Shown: positions 30,720 to 39,336, counted from the first letter of the stretch. The stretch: DNA of 59,763 bases from DATGJX01 sp035279385 (GCA_035279385.1 DATEHZ010000064.1:1-59763), one strand, 5' to 3'. Notes: generated by a model from the sequence alone, not told the origin. A program made the numbers and translations.

Positions 30720-31252
30720 CCGCTACAGCGAACATCATTCCACCGAACGAAACGCAGCGCTTAGAAGCCGTGCGACGCTACGAGATACTCGATACGCCGC
30801 CGGATGGAACGTTCGATCGTATAACGGCCCTCGCTTCGGAGATCTTCGACATGCCGATAGCGCTAGTGACGATCGTCGATGAAGACCGCATTTGGTTCAA
30901 ATCGCGCTTCGGACTGGACGGAGTCGAACAAGTTCCGCGCGATCCGGGGTTATGTGCGTCAGCGATCCTGCAGGACGAACCGTACATCGTCGAAGAGGCG
31001 CGCCGCGATCCGCGCACGCTTACGAACCCGCTCGTGCGCGGCCAATTCGGCCTGCAATTCTACGCCGCAACGGCGTTGCGGACCGGCGACGGCTACCGCC
31101 TTGGCACGCTGTGTCTGATCGACCGCGAACCGCGCATGTTCTCGCCAAGGCAGGCGCACGTGCTCGACCGCCTCTCGGAGATTGTCGTGGACGAGATGGA
31201 GCTGCGGCTCTCCGCGATACGTGCGGTCGCTGCGGCGCGCCGCCGCGATTAG
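30716..31252 (+). CDS. GAF-domain sensor protein
   Basis: 178 residues, GTG start overlapping the upstream stop (GTGA). The opening NETQRLEAVRRYEILDTPPDGTFDRITALASEIF is the usual start of single GAF modules found before cyclases or kinases, followed by ALVTIVDEDRIWFKSRFGL, CASAILQDEPYIVEEA and YRLGTLCLIDREPR. No output domain is present, so it probably acts with the coupled phosphatase/kinase. The ligand is unknown. Confidence 0.85.
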   Translation: MTATANIIPPNETQRLEAVRRYEILDTPPDGTFDRITALASEIFDMPIALVTIVDEDRIWFKSRFGLDGVEQVPRDPGLCASAILQDEPYIVEEARRDPRTLTNPLVRGQFGLQFYAATALRTGDGYRLGTLCLIDREPRMFSPRQAHVLDRLSEIVVDEMELRLSAIRAVAAARRRD

Positions 31253-31605
31253 ACGGAGGCTGTCTCCATCTCCGAGACGGCGCGGTCGTAGAGCTTTAAA
31301 GCAAGCGTCCCGTGCGTAACCGAGGCGCTGGCGCGCAGCGCTGCGGCCACGAACACGGCCTCCGCCACTTCTTCACGCGTCGCGCCGGCGCGCTTGGCCT
31401 GTGCCGTATGCACTTCCATGCAATACGGGCACTGCGTCGTCGCCGCGATCGCGACGGCCATGAGCTCGCGGTACTTCGGCGGAATAGCGCCGTTCTTGCG
31501 TTCGAACGCGTTGTTGAGCCCTAAAAACCCTTCGAATTCAGGACGAGCGAGCTTGGCCAATTCCGAGAGCTGCAGCAGATCGGCGTGCTCGTGATATTCA
31601 CCCAT
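31249..31605 (-). CDS. AhpD-like carboxymuconolactone decarboxylase family protein
   Basis: 118 residues with the AhpD-type active site: ATTQCPYCMEVHTAQAKRAGAT, giving the CxxC and following His of the alkylhydroperoxidase fold. Family members reduce peroxides or decarboxylate lactones; the CxxC favours a redox role. It is the distal gene of the leftward xox region, 24 bases after the cytochrome c gene, and overlaps the convergent GAF gene by four bases. Confidence 0.85.
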   Translation of the reverse strand: MGEYHEHADLLQLSELAKLARPEFEGFLGLNNAFERKNGAIPPKYRELMAVAIAATTQCPYCMEVHTAQAKRAGATREEVAEAVFVAAALRASASVTHGTLALKLYDRAVSEMETASV

Positions 31606-31629
31606 GGCCTCCTCCGGCCTACGTAGTCC

Positions 31630-32043
31630 CTAGCGCGACTTTTTGATGATCGGTGCTTTTGAACTCTCCGCGACTTTGAAGGTTAGTGCGGTCTTTCCGG
31701 GTTTGTAACCGTTCTTACTGAGAATGTACGACATGATGCTCACGTACTGACTGTGCGAGAGGCTCGCCGGCTCGTTGAGCGGCATGTTCGTCGTCATATA
31801 CGTGAAGATGTCGCCGACGTTCGCGCCGACTTTCTTGCTCAGCGTTTCGAACGTAGGGCCGGTCAACGCCGGACCGGCCCCGCCTTCGAGGTGCTCGCCG
31901 TGACACGTAGCGCACGATTGCGAGAACTGCTTTTCGCCCTGCCGCATTTGGGAGGACGTAAACGAAATGCTCGTGGCGCTTGTCGCGGCCAGCGCGAGAA
32001 CTGCGAGCGGAGTGAGAAGCCAGGGGGGTGTGCTCGGTCTCAA
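31630..32043 (-). CDS. Class I c-type cytochrome (XoxG-like electron acceptor)
   Basis: 137 residues with a signal peptide (LAVLALAATSATS). One heme site, CATCH (in QSCATCHGEH), and the likely axial Met in TTNMPLNEPASLS. The size and single heme fit a periplasmic electron carrier. Its place in the xoxF-xoxJ unit suggests it accepts electrons from the dehydrogenase, as XoxG does. That is an inference from context; the sequence alone gives only class I cytochrome c. Confidence 0.85.
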   Translation of the reverse strand: MRPSTPPWLLTPLAVLALAATSATSISFTSSQMRQGEKQFSQSCATCHGEHLEGGAGPALTGPTFETLSKKVGANVGDIFTYMTTNMPLNEPASLSHSQYVSIMSYILSKNGYKPGKTALTFKVAESSKAPIIKKSR

Positions 32044-32047
32044 AACG

Positions 32048-32521
32048 TTAGCTCCTTGTCAGTTGATGGTGAAGTTCGTCCAGGTCTTCGAGCTTGTTCA
32101 ACGTAACGGCGTCGGAAATCATTTCATCGATCAGACCGCACGATTTACGCATCTCCGCGGCCAGTTGATCGTTGTGATGATACCCGCGCACGGCTTCGTT
32201 GTGCTTGCGGATCCGCTCGGCGTCGATGCTGCCGCCGTTCTGGTCCCGCACGTACTTCTCGAACTGCAAATACGTCGGCCTATTGTTGCGGACGTAGTCG
32301 ATCGTCTTCTGCCGATCCAGACCGAGCGCGCTCAGCGTCATCTGATCGAATCCCGGGCCGCACTCGTCATAGCCTTCCGGCAGAAGGCCGGAGGCCGCGA
32401 GCGAGAGTTTGGCCCATAGACGCGGCAGATGAATTGCGCCCAGCGGGCCGGCAGTGTCGGAACTCACGAGCGGAACGATCTTTTGACGAGTGGAGCTGCC
32501 AGTGCTACCGGTGGTCGTCAT
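32048..32521 (-). CDS. DUF5069-type protein
   Basis: 157 residues from ATG at 32521. The block IHLPRLWAKLSLAASGLLPEGYDECGPGFDQMTLSALGLD, then TYLQFEKYVRD, matches the short soluble DUF5069 family. Function unknown. It lies four bases upstream of the cytochrome c gene and 20 bases downstream of the dehydrogenase-like gene in the xox cluster. There is no signal peptide. Confidence 0.7.
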   Translation of the reverse strand: MTTTGSTGSSTRQKIVPLVSSDTAGPLGAIHLPRLWAKLSLAASGLLPEGYDECGPGFDQMTLSALGLDRQKTIDYVRNNRPTYLQFEKYVRDQNGGSIDAERIRKHNEAVRGYHHNDQLAAEMRKSCGLIDEMISDAVTLNKLEDLDELHHQLTRS

Positions 32522-32541
32522 CTTGCTCTCCTCTGCGCGCT

Positions 32542-33453
32542 TTACGCGCGCGCTAATTGGTCGGCTGCGTGCCGGGATTTGAAGGTCAACTCTGAAACAC
32601 CCGACTTGTCGAGATTGCCCAGGCCGAGCGCTTTCATGCGTTCGTACTGCTCGAAGGTCGCCTGTGCGAGCGGAAGCGTGAGTTCGACGTCGCGCGCGAG
32701 CGAGAGCGCGATGCCGGAGTCCTTTGCCGCATGTTCTGCGGAGAAGTAGCATTCGTGATCGCGGTTCTGCATGTCCGCGCCGTCGGTTTCGAGCACGCGC
32801 GAATTTGCGCCGGTTTGGCTGAAGACTTCGCGTATGACGTCCAGGTCCAATCCAAGAGCGTCCGCGAGGCCCAGGCCTTCGGCAAGCCCGGCGGTGTTGA
32901 TGTTCATGACCATGTTGACGAGCGCTTTGACCTGCGCGGCTTTTCCCGCGTCGCCGATGTAGCGCAGGTTGGCACTCATCTTCTCCAGCATCGGACGCAC
33001 GCGTTCGAACGCCTCGCGCCTGCCGCCGATCATGAGATAGAGCGAACCTTGGCGAGCTTGCGGAATGGAACTGGCCATGCAGGCCTCGAGTGCGTGCGCG
33101 CCCCGTTCCTCGGCAAGCCGCTGCACCTCGACGTGCACTTTCGGCGTAATCGTCGCCGTGTTGACGAAGTACTTGCCCTTGGCATTCGTCAGCAGCGAAT
33201 CGCCGTCGGTTGCGAAGATGCGGTACATCGCCGCATCGTCGGTAACGACGGTAATGATGACGTCGCTGCGCTTCGTGACGTCGGCGAGCTGCGTGCACAC
33301 CTCGCCGCCGGTGTCCTTCGCCGCCTCTCGAGCCGCTTCCGGACGCACGTCGTAGAGCGCGGAGATCTCGTAGCCGACGTCTTTGAGGTGCCGGGCGATA
33401 TTCGCGCCCATGCGCCCCGTTCCGACGATGCCGACGCGATCGGTGTTACTCAT
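32542..33453 (-). CDS. Beta-hydroxyacid dehydrogenase family protein (3-hydroxyisobutyrate/6-phosphogluconate type)
   Basis: 303 residues from ATG at 33453, overlapping the xoxJ stop by eight bases. The Rossmann motif GIVGTGRMGANIARHL gives the NAD(P) site. The substrate segment (FVNTATITPKVHVEVQRLAEERGAHALEACMAS) replaces the usual DxPVSGG with LEACMASS, and the catalytic Lys is in KAAQVKALVNMVMNIN. Members reduce or oxidise small hydroxy acids or aldehydes. A role in handling the aldehyde or hydroxyacid product of the adjacent alcohol dehydrogenase is plausible but not shown. Confidence 0.85.
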   Translation of the reverse strand: MSNTDRVGIVGTGRMGANIARHLKDVGYEISALYDVRPEAAREAAKDTGGEVCTQLADVTKRSDVIITVVTDDAAMYRIFATDGDSLLTNAKGKYFVNTATITPKVHVEVQRLAEERGAHALEACMASSIPQARQGSLYLMIGGRREAFERVRPMLEKMSANLRYIGDAGKAAQVKALVNMVMNINTAGLAEGLGLADALGLDLDVIREVFSQTGANSRVLETDGADMQNRDHECYFSAEHAAKDSGIALSLARDVELTLPLAQATFEQYERMKALGLGNLDKSGVSELTFKSRHAADQLARA

Positions 33454-34216
33454 ACGTCGATGCCTCCGCTTTGAAGAACCGCACGCCGTACCGGCGCAGA
33501 ATGGCATCGAGTTCGGGGCTGTGCGCCGCGATCATCTTATTCAGCTGGTCGCGCAGCGCGTGGTCGTCATCGCGCACGCCCATCGCCATCGGGAAGGAGT
33601 ACTGCTCGGGCGCGCCCTGCGAACGCGTATTCGGAACCGTCACGACGGTGAGGTCCGGATGCTCTCGCAGGTAATAGCCGATCGACGGTTCCCACGTAAT
33701 GCCGACGTTGATGCGATTGCTGTCGATGGCGTCGAGCAGCACGTTCGGAGACTCGTCGGGATGGTCCGCAATCTCGAACGGCAGCGCACCCGGCGTGAGG
33801 GCGCGCGCTTTGAGGCCGCCCTCCGCCGGCGTGTCGGTTTCGTAGCCGATCTTCACTCGATGCAGCACCGGCGAGTCCATCGACGTAAGGTCGTAGCCTT
33901 TCTGCCGTTTGTACACGAACACGTACGATGAAATATAGTACGGATTCGTGGTGGCAAGGCCGCCGACCGCGTACGGCACGTCGACGATCAAATCGCAGCG
34001 TTTGGCGTCGAGCGTGTCATGCACGAACTGCTCGAAGCCGCCGTCGCTGCGCATCGTCTCCCAGGTGTACGTGAGTTTGCGCCCGAGGTAGTGCGCGGTC
34101 GCTGCTGCGATCTTATTTTCGAACCCTTGGCCGGCGCTGTTGGAGAACGGCAGATAATTCGGATCTGCGCAGACTCGCAACAGCGACGCGGCCATGAAGA
34201 GAACGTGTAGGATCAC
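33446..34216 (-). CDS. xoxJ: XoxJ/MxaJ-like periplasmic solute-binding protein
   Basis: 256 residues. GTG at 34216 overlaps the xoxF stop as GTGA, so translation is coupled. A short hydrophobic N-terminus leads into LRVCADPNYLPFSNSAGQGFENKIA, a strong signature of MxaJ/XoxJ proteins encoded beside PQQ methanol dehydrogenases. The rest is a type II periplasmic-binding fold (CDLIVDVPYA, NRINVGITWEPSIGYYL). XoxJ is thought to help maturation or activation of XoxF. The signal peptide is shorter than usual, so the true cleavage site is uncertain. Confidence 0.88.
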   Translation of the reverse strand: MILHVLFMAASLLRVCADPNYLPFSNSAGQGFENKIAAATAHYLGRKLTYTWETMRSDGGFEQFVHDTLDAKRCDLIVDVPYAVGGLATTNPYYISSYVFVYKRQKGYDLTSMDSPVLHRVKIGYETDTPAEGGLKARALTPGALPFEIADHPDESPNVLLDAIDSNRINVGITWEPSIGYYLREHPDLTVVTVPNTRSQGAPEQYSFPMAMGVRDDDHALRDQLNKMIAAHSPELDAILRRYGVRFFKAEASTYE

Positions 34217-35988
34217 AGTGAGAACACCACGAGGTCGCCGCCGAGCGTGGTGTATTTGCCCAGATCTTCGGCAGCGTTGACCGCGCCGAGTCCGGCAGTC
34301 GGATTCGTCAGGCCTGCGGCAAGACCGATACCGGCCCAACCGCCGACGCCCGAGAGAACCGCGACGTATTGTTTGCCGTCATGCATGTACGTGATCGGGT
34401 TGGCGATGATGCCCGAAGGCATTTTCATCTTCCAAAGCAGCGCGCCCGTCTTGGTGTCGATGGCTTTGAAATATCCGTCCATCGTTCCATAGAACGCGAG
34501 GCCCGTCTTCGTCGTCACGATACCGCTCCATGCCGGGAAGCGTTCTTTGTCGCTCCACACGATGCGGCCCGTGTTGGGATCCCAAGCGATCACCGCTCCG
34601 CGGTTTCCGCCGGGTCCAGGATACATCTTCACGATGGCTCCGACGAACGGGAATCCCGATTTATACTTCACGGCAAACGCTTTATAGTCCATGCAATTGT
34701 GGTTGGTCGGCACGATGAAGTAGCCGGTTGTGGGATCGTACGCTGCCGGCTGCTGGTCTTTGCTGCCCATGGCAGCGGGGCAAATGCCGGTCACGTTCCT
34801 TCCCGCTACGGTCATGTAGCGCGAATCGACGTGCGGACGTCCCGTCGCGAGATCGATGCTCGTCGCCCAGTTCACGGACGGATCGAACTTGTTCGCGAGC
34901 AGCAGCTTGCCGGTCCGGCGATCGAGTTCGTAGCCGAATCCGTTACGATCGAAGTGCACCAGCGCGGGAACCTGCCGGCCTTTCACGGTGATGTCGGCGA
35001 GAATCATCTCGTTGATACCGTCGTAGTCCCATGCGTCGTGCGGCGTCATCTGATAGGCCCACACGGCTTGTCCGGTCTCCGGACGGCGAGCCCAAATCGT
35101 CATCGACCACTTGTTGTCGCCGGGGCGCTGCGTCGGATTCCACGTTCCGGGATTTCCGCTTCCGTAATACAGCAGATTCAGTTTCGGATCGTAGGAATAC
35201 CAACCCCACGTCGTGCCGCCTCCGACCTTCCACTGATCGCCTTTCCAGGTTGATACACCGGCATTGTGAGGGCCGTGGAATTGCGATTGCGTAAGCGTGT
35301 CGGAGTCGGGGCCTTCGCTGTAAGCGCGCCAGATGCGGCGTCCGCTGTTCAGGTCGTAGCCGGTCAGGTAACCGCGAACGCCGTATTCACCGCCGGATAT
35401 ACCGACGACGACGACGTTCTTCACGACGAGCGGTGCAGACGTTACCGTTTGGCCGGCTTCAGGATCGCCGTTCTTGGCTCTCCAGAGCACGCGGCCGGAA
35501 TTTGCGTCCAATGCGTAGACGTTGGTGTCCAGCGCATCGACGATGATTTTGCCGTTCGAATATGCCACGCCGCGATTCACCAGATCGCAGCACGCAACCG
35601 AAGCGGCAAATTCGTCCTGCTTGGGCGTGAACGTCCACTTGATCGTGTTGTCGTTCAGATTGATTGCGTACACGTGATTCGGGTACGCGCTCTGATAGTA
35701 CATCATGTTGCCGATGACCAGCGGCTGGCCTTCGTGCCCGCGGGTCGCGCCGGTGGACATCATCCAAGCGACTTTCAGATCTTTCACGTTGTCCGGCGTG
35801 ATCTGATCCAAGTCGCTGTACCGCTGATTTGCGTAATTTTGCGCTGGCATCACCCAGTCGGATGAATTTTGCGACATATCGGCCAGAGAGACTTGCTGCT
35901 GGGCGCCCGCTTGCTGATGAACAAGCAGAGCGGAACCGACCGCTGCAAGAATCACTGCAAGGATAACCGAGAAAAAGCGAATATTCAT
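34213..35988 (-). CDS. xoxF: Lanthanide-type PQQ-dependent alcohol dehydrogenase (XoxF family)
   Basis: 591 residues with signal peptide; ATG 35988 with AGGAGA upstream. The eight-blade quinoprotein propeller is seen, with the vicinal disulfide Cys133-Cys134 that packs on PQQ. The active site reads PHDAWDYDGINE: catalytic Asp321 followed two residues later by Asp323, the extra acidic ligand that marks lanthanide-dependent enzymes. Calcium MxaF enzymes have Ala there. The product should oxidise methanol or another primary alcohol in the periplasm and pass electrons to a cytochrome c. Leftward operon xoxF-xoxJ-dehydrogenase-DUF5069-cytochrome. PQQ synthesis genes are not in the window. Confidence 0.93.
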   Translation of the reverse strand: MNIRFFSVILAVILAAVGSALLVHQQAGAQQQVSLADMSQNSSDWVMPAQNYANQRYSDLDQITPDNVKDLKVAWMMSTGATRGHEGQPLVIGNMMYYQSAYPNHVYAINLNDNTIKWTFTPKQDEFAASVACCDLVNRGVAYSNGKIIVDALDTNVYALDANSGRVLWRAKNGDPEAGQTVTSAPLVVKNVVVVGISGGEYGVRGYLTGYDLNSGRRIWRAYSEGPDSDTLTQSQFHGPHNAGVSTWKGDQWKVGGGTTWGWYSYDPKLNLLYYGSGNPGTWNPTQRPGDNKWSMTIWARRPETGQAVWAYQMTPHDAWDYDGINEMILADITVKGRQVPALVHFDRNGFGYELDRRTGKLLLANKFDPSVNWATSIDLATGRPHVDSRYMTVAGRNVTGICPAAMGSKDQQPAAYDPTTGYFIVPTNHNCMDYKAFAVKYKSGFPFVGAIVKMYPGPGGNRGAVIAWDPNTGRIVWSDKERFPAWSGIVTTKTGLAFYGTMDGYFKAIDTKTGALLWKMKMPSGIIANPITYMHDGKQYVAVLSGVGGWAGIGLAAGLTNPTAGLGAVNAAEDLGKYTTLGGDLVVFSL

Positions 35989-36055
35989 TGCGCATTCTCC
36001 TGATGCCGGTCGTTCAAGCGTACGTCGCGCATTGCGCGGCAGCAAGTCGGCCGCG

Positions 36056-36069
36056 GTGATGATCATCAC
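36056..36069. promoter_or_regulatory. 14-bp perfect palindrome between xoxF and the LuxR-type regulator
   Basis: GTGATGATCATCAC reads the same on both strands. It lies in the 116-base divergent region, 20 bases upstream of the regulator's -10 box and about 70 bases upstream of xoxF. Its position suits an operator for a dimeric regulator controlling both directions. Confidence 0.6.
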
Positions 36070-36088
36070 TTTGGACGATGTGCTGTGC

Positions 36089-36094
36089 TATAAT
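36089..36094 (+). promoter_or_regulatory. -10 box for the LuxR-type regulator
   Basis: Consensus TATAAT. No good -35 lies at 17 bases, since that position overlaps the palindrome's right flank, so activation may need a regulator. Transcription would start near 36101, so the message would be almost leaderless for the ATG at 36105. Confidence 0.5.
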
Positions 36095-36104
36095 CGGAGG
36101 TGGT

Positions 36105-36761
36105 ATGGCGCTCCCCGTCGGCGTTGGTATCGTTGCAGACAGAAAGACGACAGCGGCAGCACTCTCGGAGATCATCGAGAGCGACAAAGAATTGCTGCTC
36201 ATCGGCATTGCCTCGGGCGGCCCGGACGGATACGAACTGCTCAAAAATCGGGCGCTGCGCGTGGTCCTGGTGAATTTGAGCCTGAGCGAGCATCACGGCA
36301 TGCCGGCAAGCGGCGTGGTCTTCATCCGCGACGCAAAATCGCTGCGCCCCGACGTGGGCATCGTCTCGCTCAAACGCCGCGTCGACGAACATCAGCTGCG
36401 CGCCGCGCTCGACGCCGGTGCCGACGCATGCTGTTTGGCCACCACGGCGGGAGAACGGCTCTGCAAGGCGATCAAAGTCGTCGCGGACGGCGCGACGTGG
36501 CTGGACGCCGAGATTTCGCACGCGCTCTTTCACCATCCGGCGCAAACGGTCGAGACGAACGGACCGCGACTGCACCTCTCGCCGCGCGAGCACGACATTC
36601 TCCAGCTCATCGTCGAAGGCTACAGCAACGAGGAGATCGCGGGACTGCTCCAACGATCCGCGCCCACCGTTCGCACACACCTGGCGCATCTGTATCGCAA
36701 ACTCGGCGTGAACGACCGCGTATCGGCTGCCGTTCGCGCGCTGCGGCACGGCTTGGTGTGA
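36105..36761 (+). CDS. LuxR-family regulator with degenerate receiver domain
   Basis: 218 residues from ATG 36105 (another ATG at 36078). The receiver-like first 130 residues have lost key residues: the phospho-acceptor strand reads VVLVNLSLSE with Asn in place of Asp, the acidic pair after the first strand is only partly kept (VADR), and the conserved Lys is absent (CCLATTAG). The C-terminal HTH is intact (LSPREHDILQLIVEGYSNEEIAGLL...TVRTHLAHLYRKLGV). It is therefore probably regulated by something other than phosphorylation. It is divergent from xoxF across a 14-bp palindrome and is followed by a TonB receptor, so it is the best candidate regulator of both. Confidence 0.85.
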   Translation: MALPVGVGIVADRKTTAAALSEIIESDKELLLIGIASGGPDGYELLKNRALRVVLVNLSLSEHHGMPASGVVFIRDAKSLRPDVGIVSLKRRVDEHQLRAALDAGADACCLATTAGERLCKAIKVVADGATWLDAEISHALFHHPAQTVETNGPRLHLSPREHDILQLIVEGYSNEEIAGLLQRSAPTVRTHLAHLYRKLGVNDRVSAAVRALRHGLV

Positions 36762-36765
36762 TGTT

Positions 36766-38787
36766 GTGCTGCACGCGCTGCTGCTTGCGCTCGTAGCCGC
36801 AACCCCGAGCCCGAGCCCAAGTCCCTCGGCGAGTCCCTCGCCCCTGCCCTCCTCGCTGCCCGTCATCTCCAACGTGCGCGTCGCGACGGGATCGCCGCAA
36901 ACGCTGCACGCGCTTCCGGTTGCCGCATCGCTGCTCGACGGCGCAGCGATCGCAAGTTCGAGTTCCTACACCGCCGACGCGCTTCTGCGCGCGCTGCCCG
37001 GTTTCGATCGCACCCGCAGCAACAGTTTGTTCACGAACTACGGTCAGTTGCGCGTCTCCTTTGCCGGGGCCGGAAACGATCGCGGGCTCGTGCTTGCGGA
37101 CGGCATTCCCGCACAGGACGGCTTCGGCGGTCAAGTCGACTGGGCTGCCTATCCGGCGAGCGACGTGCAGCGCGCCGAGTTGCTGCTCGGCGCAGGCTCC
37201 GCGCTCTACGGTGCGGGCGCGGTCGGCGGCGTACTCGACGTGCAAACCTACGCGCCGCCTTCGCAGCCGCTGCTTCCCACGGGCCGCTTCTCCGTATCGG
37301 CGGCCAACAATGCCTTTAGCGAGCAATGGATGAAGGCGAGCGCGAGCGTCGTTCCACGCGTGAATGCCGCGGTTGCGCTGCAGCAGCAGCGTATGCAATA
37401 CGTCGCGCTGCCGCCCTCGAGTCAAAGTTCGAATAGCGGCATCTCGCAGGCGGACGCGCGCATGTCGGCGCTGCGGCTGCGCTATGCGATGAACGCCCGC
37501 GACACGCTCGAATTCGGTCAGCGCGGCGCGTGGGACGATCAGAACCAAGGACGTCCGAACTACACCTTTTCGCGCCGGTTCAACCAAACCGAATTGCGCT
37601 ACACGCATTCCGCCGCGCAGAGCACCGTGCAGGGCAGCGTGTATTCGCGAAATACCTTCGTGGTGAACGTGGCCGATCAGTTTCCGGCGAATCCCGGCGT
37701 GCTGCGCTACGTGCAGTACGTGCCGACGAACGAGAGCGGCGCGTCCGTGCGCTGGATCACCGGCGGCGGCCCGTCGACGCTCGAACTGCTTGCCGACGCG
37801 CGCCACGTCGGCGGTGAGAGCACACAGTTCGCAGGCGGATCGGTGCTGCAGAACGCCGGCAGCGGACTGCAGAGCCTCGGCGGATTCGCCGCGCAAGAAA
37901 CGTGGCAGGTCCCGCGATTCGAACTCGTCGCGGGTGCGCGTTTCGATACCGTGCGCTCGTACGGCGAACAGCTGCTCGGCGTTTCGAAGGGCGTGCAGAC
38001 CGTACGCGTCCCGCCCGACCGCACCGACGAAGCGATCTCGCCGCGCATCGCCGTGCGCTACGATCTCACGCGCGGCATTTCGCTTCGCGCGTCGGCGGGC
38101 AGCGGTCTGCGCGCGCCGTTCCTCAACGAACTCGTCCGCGGCTTTTTCATCGGGAGCGTGGCCTTTCAGCCGAATCCGGCGCTGATCCCCGAGCGCAGCC
38201 ATACCACGTCGACAGGCCTCGATTTTCTCGGCGGCCGCTCGCACCTCTCGCTCGACGCATTCGATACCGCGGTCAACGACGCCATCATGTTCCGCACCAT
38301 CGATCCCACGCATCAATTGCGCAGCAATGTTGCGCGCACGCACACCGACGCGTACATGCTGAGCTTCACGCAGTCGCTCGGTGCGTGTTCGCGACTCTCC
38401 GCATGGATGACCACGCAGAACGCGCGCGTCGAAGCGGGGCCGGCGCAAATCGTCGGCAAGCGGCTGCAATACGTGCCCGAACAGTCCGCATCGATCGATT
38501 ATGCCGGGCGCGTCGGCGCGGTCGGCGCCGGCGTGTCGGTCTCGTACGTGGGACAGACGTTCGCCGACGATCTGAACACGCAGCCGCTCGGCACCGCGGT
38601 GCTGGTCGGCGCACGCGCGCGCATACCGCTGGCGGACGGTGCGTCGATCGACGTTCGCGCAGACAACCTGACGAACGCCCGCTATCTTTCGAGCATCGAT
38701 CGCGTCGGTCCACCTGCGCTCGTCGCCGTGGGCGTGACGCTGCCGGTCGGGAGAAGCGCCGCCGCGGCGAACGCCTGCTTGCCATAG
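36766..38787 (+). CDS. TonB-dependent outer-membrane receptor, candidate lanthanophore/metal receptor
   Basis: 673 residues; GTG start four bases after the regulator's stop. A short signal (LLLALVAATPSPS) and Pro/Ser linker precede a plug domain (LLRALPGFDRTRSNSLFTNYGQLRVSFAGAGNDRGLVLADGIPAQDGFGG...GAGSALYGAGAVGGVLDV). A 22-strand barrel follows and ends in DVRADNLTNARYL. TonB receptors import scarce metals or cofactors. Direct coupling to the xox regulator and divergence from xoxF suggest lanthanide-chelate uptake, but the sequence does not prove this. Its size is nearer to metal-complex receptors than to SusC types. Confidence 0.85.
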   Translation: MLHALLLALVAATPSPSPSPSASPSPLPSSLPVISNVRVATGSPQTLHALPVAASLLDGAAIASSSSYTADALLRALPGFDRTRSNSLFTNYGQLRVSFAGAGNDRGLVLADGIPAQDGFGGQVDWAAYPASDVQRAELLLGAGSALYGAGAVGGVLDVQTYAPPSQPLLPTGRFSVSAANNAFSEQWMKASASVVPRVNAAVALQQQRMQYVALPPSSQSSNSGISQADARMSALRLRYAMNARDTLEFGQRGAWDDQNQGRPNYTFSRRFNQTELRYTHSAAQSTVQGSVYSRNTFVVNVADQFPANPGVLRYVQYVPTNESGASVRWITGGGPSTLELLADARHVGGESTQFAGGSVLQNAGSGLQSLGGFAAQETWQVPRFELVAGARFDTVRSYGEQLLGVSKGVQTVRVPPDRTDEAISPRIAVRYDLTRGISLRASAGSGLRAPFLNELVRGFFIGSVAFQPNPALIPERSHTTSTGLDFLGGRSHLSLDAFDTAVNDAIMFRTIDPTHQLRSNVARTHTDAYMLSFTQSLGACSRLSAWMTTQNARVEAGPAQIVGKRLQYVPEQSASIDYAGRVGAVGAGVSVSYVGQTFADDLNTQPLGTAVLVGARARIPLADGASIDVRADNLTNARYLSSIDRVGPPALVAVGVTLPVGRSAAAANACLP

Positions 38788-38854
38788 CATGCGAGCGACG
38801 GGAACAATGGACCATATGGATGCGTTGTATTCCCGTAAGGAGGGACCAGACTCG

Positions 38855-39334
38855 ATGTTCAAACGCGCACTCGCAGGAACCACGCTCGCAGCGATGCTCG
38901 CACTGCTCGTTCCGGCGGCCCCTGCACTGGCCGACGGCGCGGCCAGCACCCGCAATATCATTCTCGGCATCGGCGCCGCGACGTACCTGATCATTCAGCA
39001 CAACCGTAAGGTGCACGAGAAGTACGCGGAATACGATCGCCGCCAAGCCGAACTGCGGTCGGAGAACAACGACGCATGGGCGGCATACAGCAGCGAGAAG
39101 AACGCATACTCCAACGCGATAGCGGAAGTCTCCGATCTGAAACGTGAAGTGGCGTATCAGCATAAGGTCGTCCAGCAGCTCCGCCACCAAGTTGCGATGT
39201 CCAACCGCAGCCGCGGCGGCGAGTCGTTCTCGCAAGCCGCCTACGTGCCGCCTTCGCGCACGCGCACGGCGAACCGTACGGCCGCACGCAGCACTGACGT
39301 CGCGATGGTATCCTACGGCTGGGGGCAGATATAG
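38855..39334 (+). CDS. Secreted coiled-coil protein, unknown function
   Basis: 159 residues; ATG 38855 with AAGGAGGG ten bases upstream. Signal peptide ends APALADG. A glycine-rich hydrophobic stretch (NIILGIGAATYLIIQHNRK) is followed by a charged helix, about residues 50-120, with heptad spacing (YDRRQAELRSENNDAWAAYSSEKNAYSNAIAEVSDLKREV). The tail is Arg/Ser/Thr-rich. No family is recognised. It is in a run with a lipoprotein (two bases downstream) and a TonB receptor. Confidence 0.65.
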   Translation: MFKRALAGTTLAAMLALLVPAAPALADGAASTRNIILGIGAATYLIIQHNRKVHEKYAEYDRRQAELRSENNDAWAAYSSEKNAYSNAIAEVSDLKREVAYQHKVVQQLRHQVAMSNRSRGGESFSQAAYVPPSRTRTANRTAARSTDVAMVSYGWGQI

Positions 39335-39336
39335 GC

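Noticed and set aside
36607..38994. Antisense frame of about 795 codons opposite the TonB receptor
   Set aside because: Arg-rich shadow of a clear receptor gene; no domain, no ribosome-binding site.
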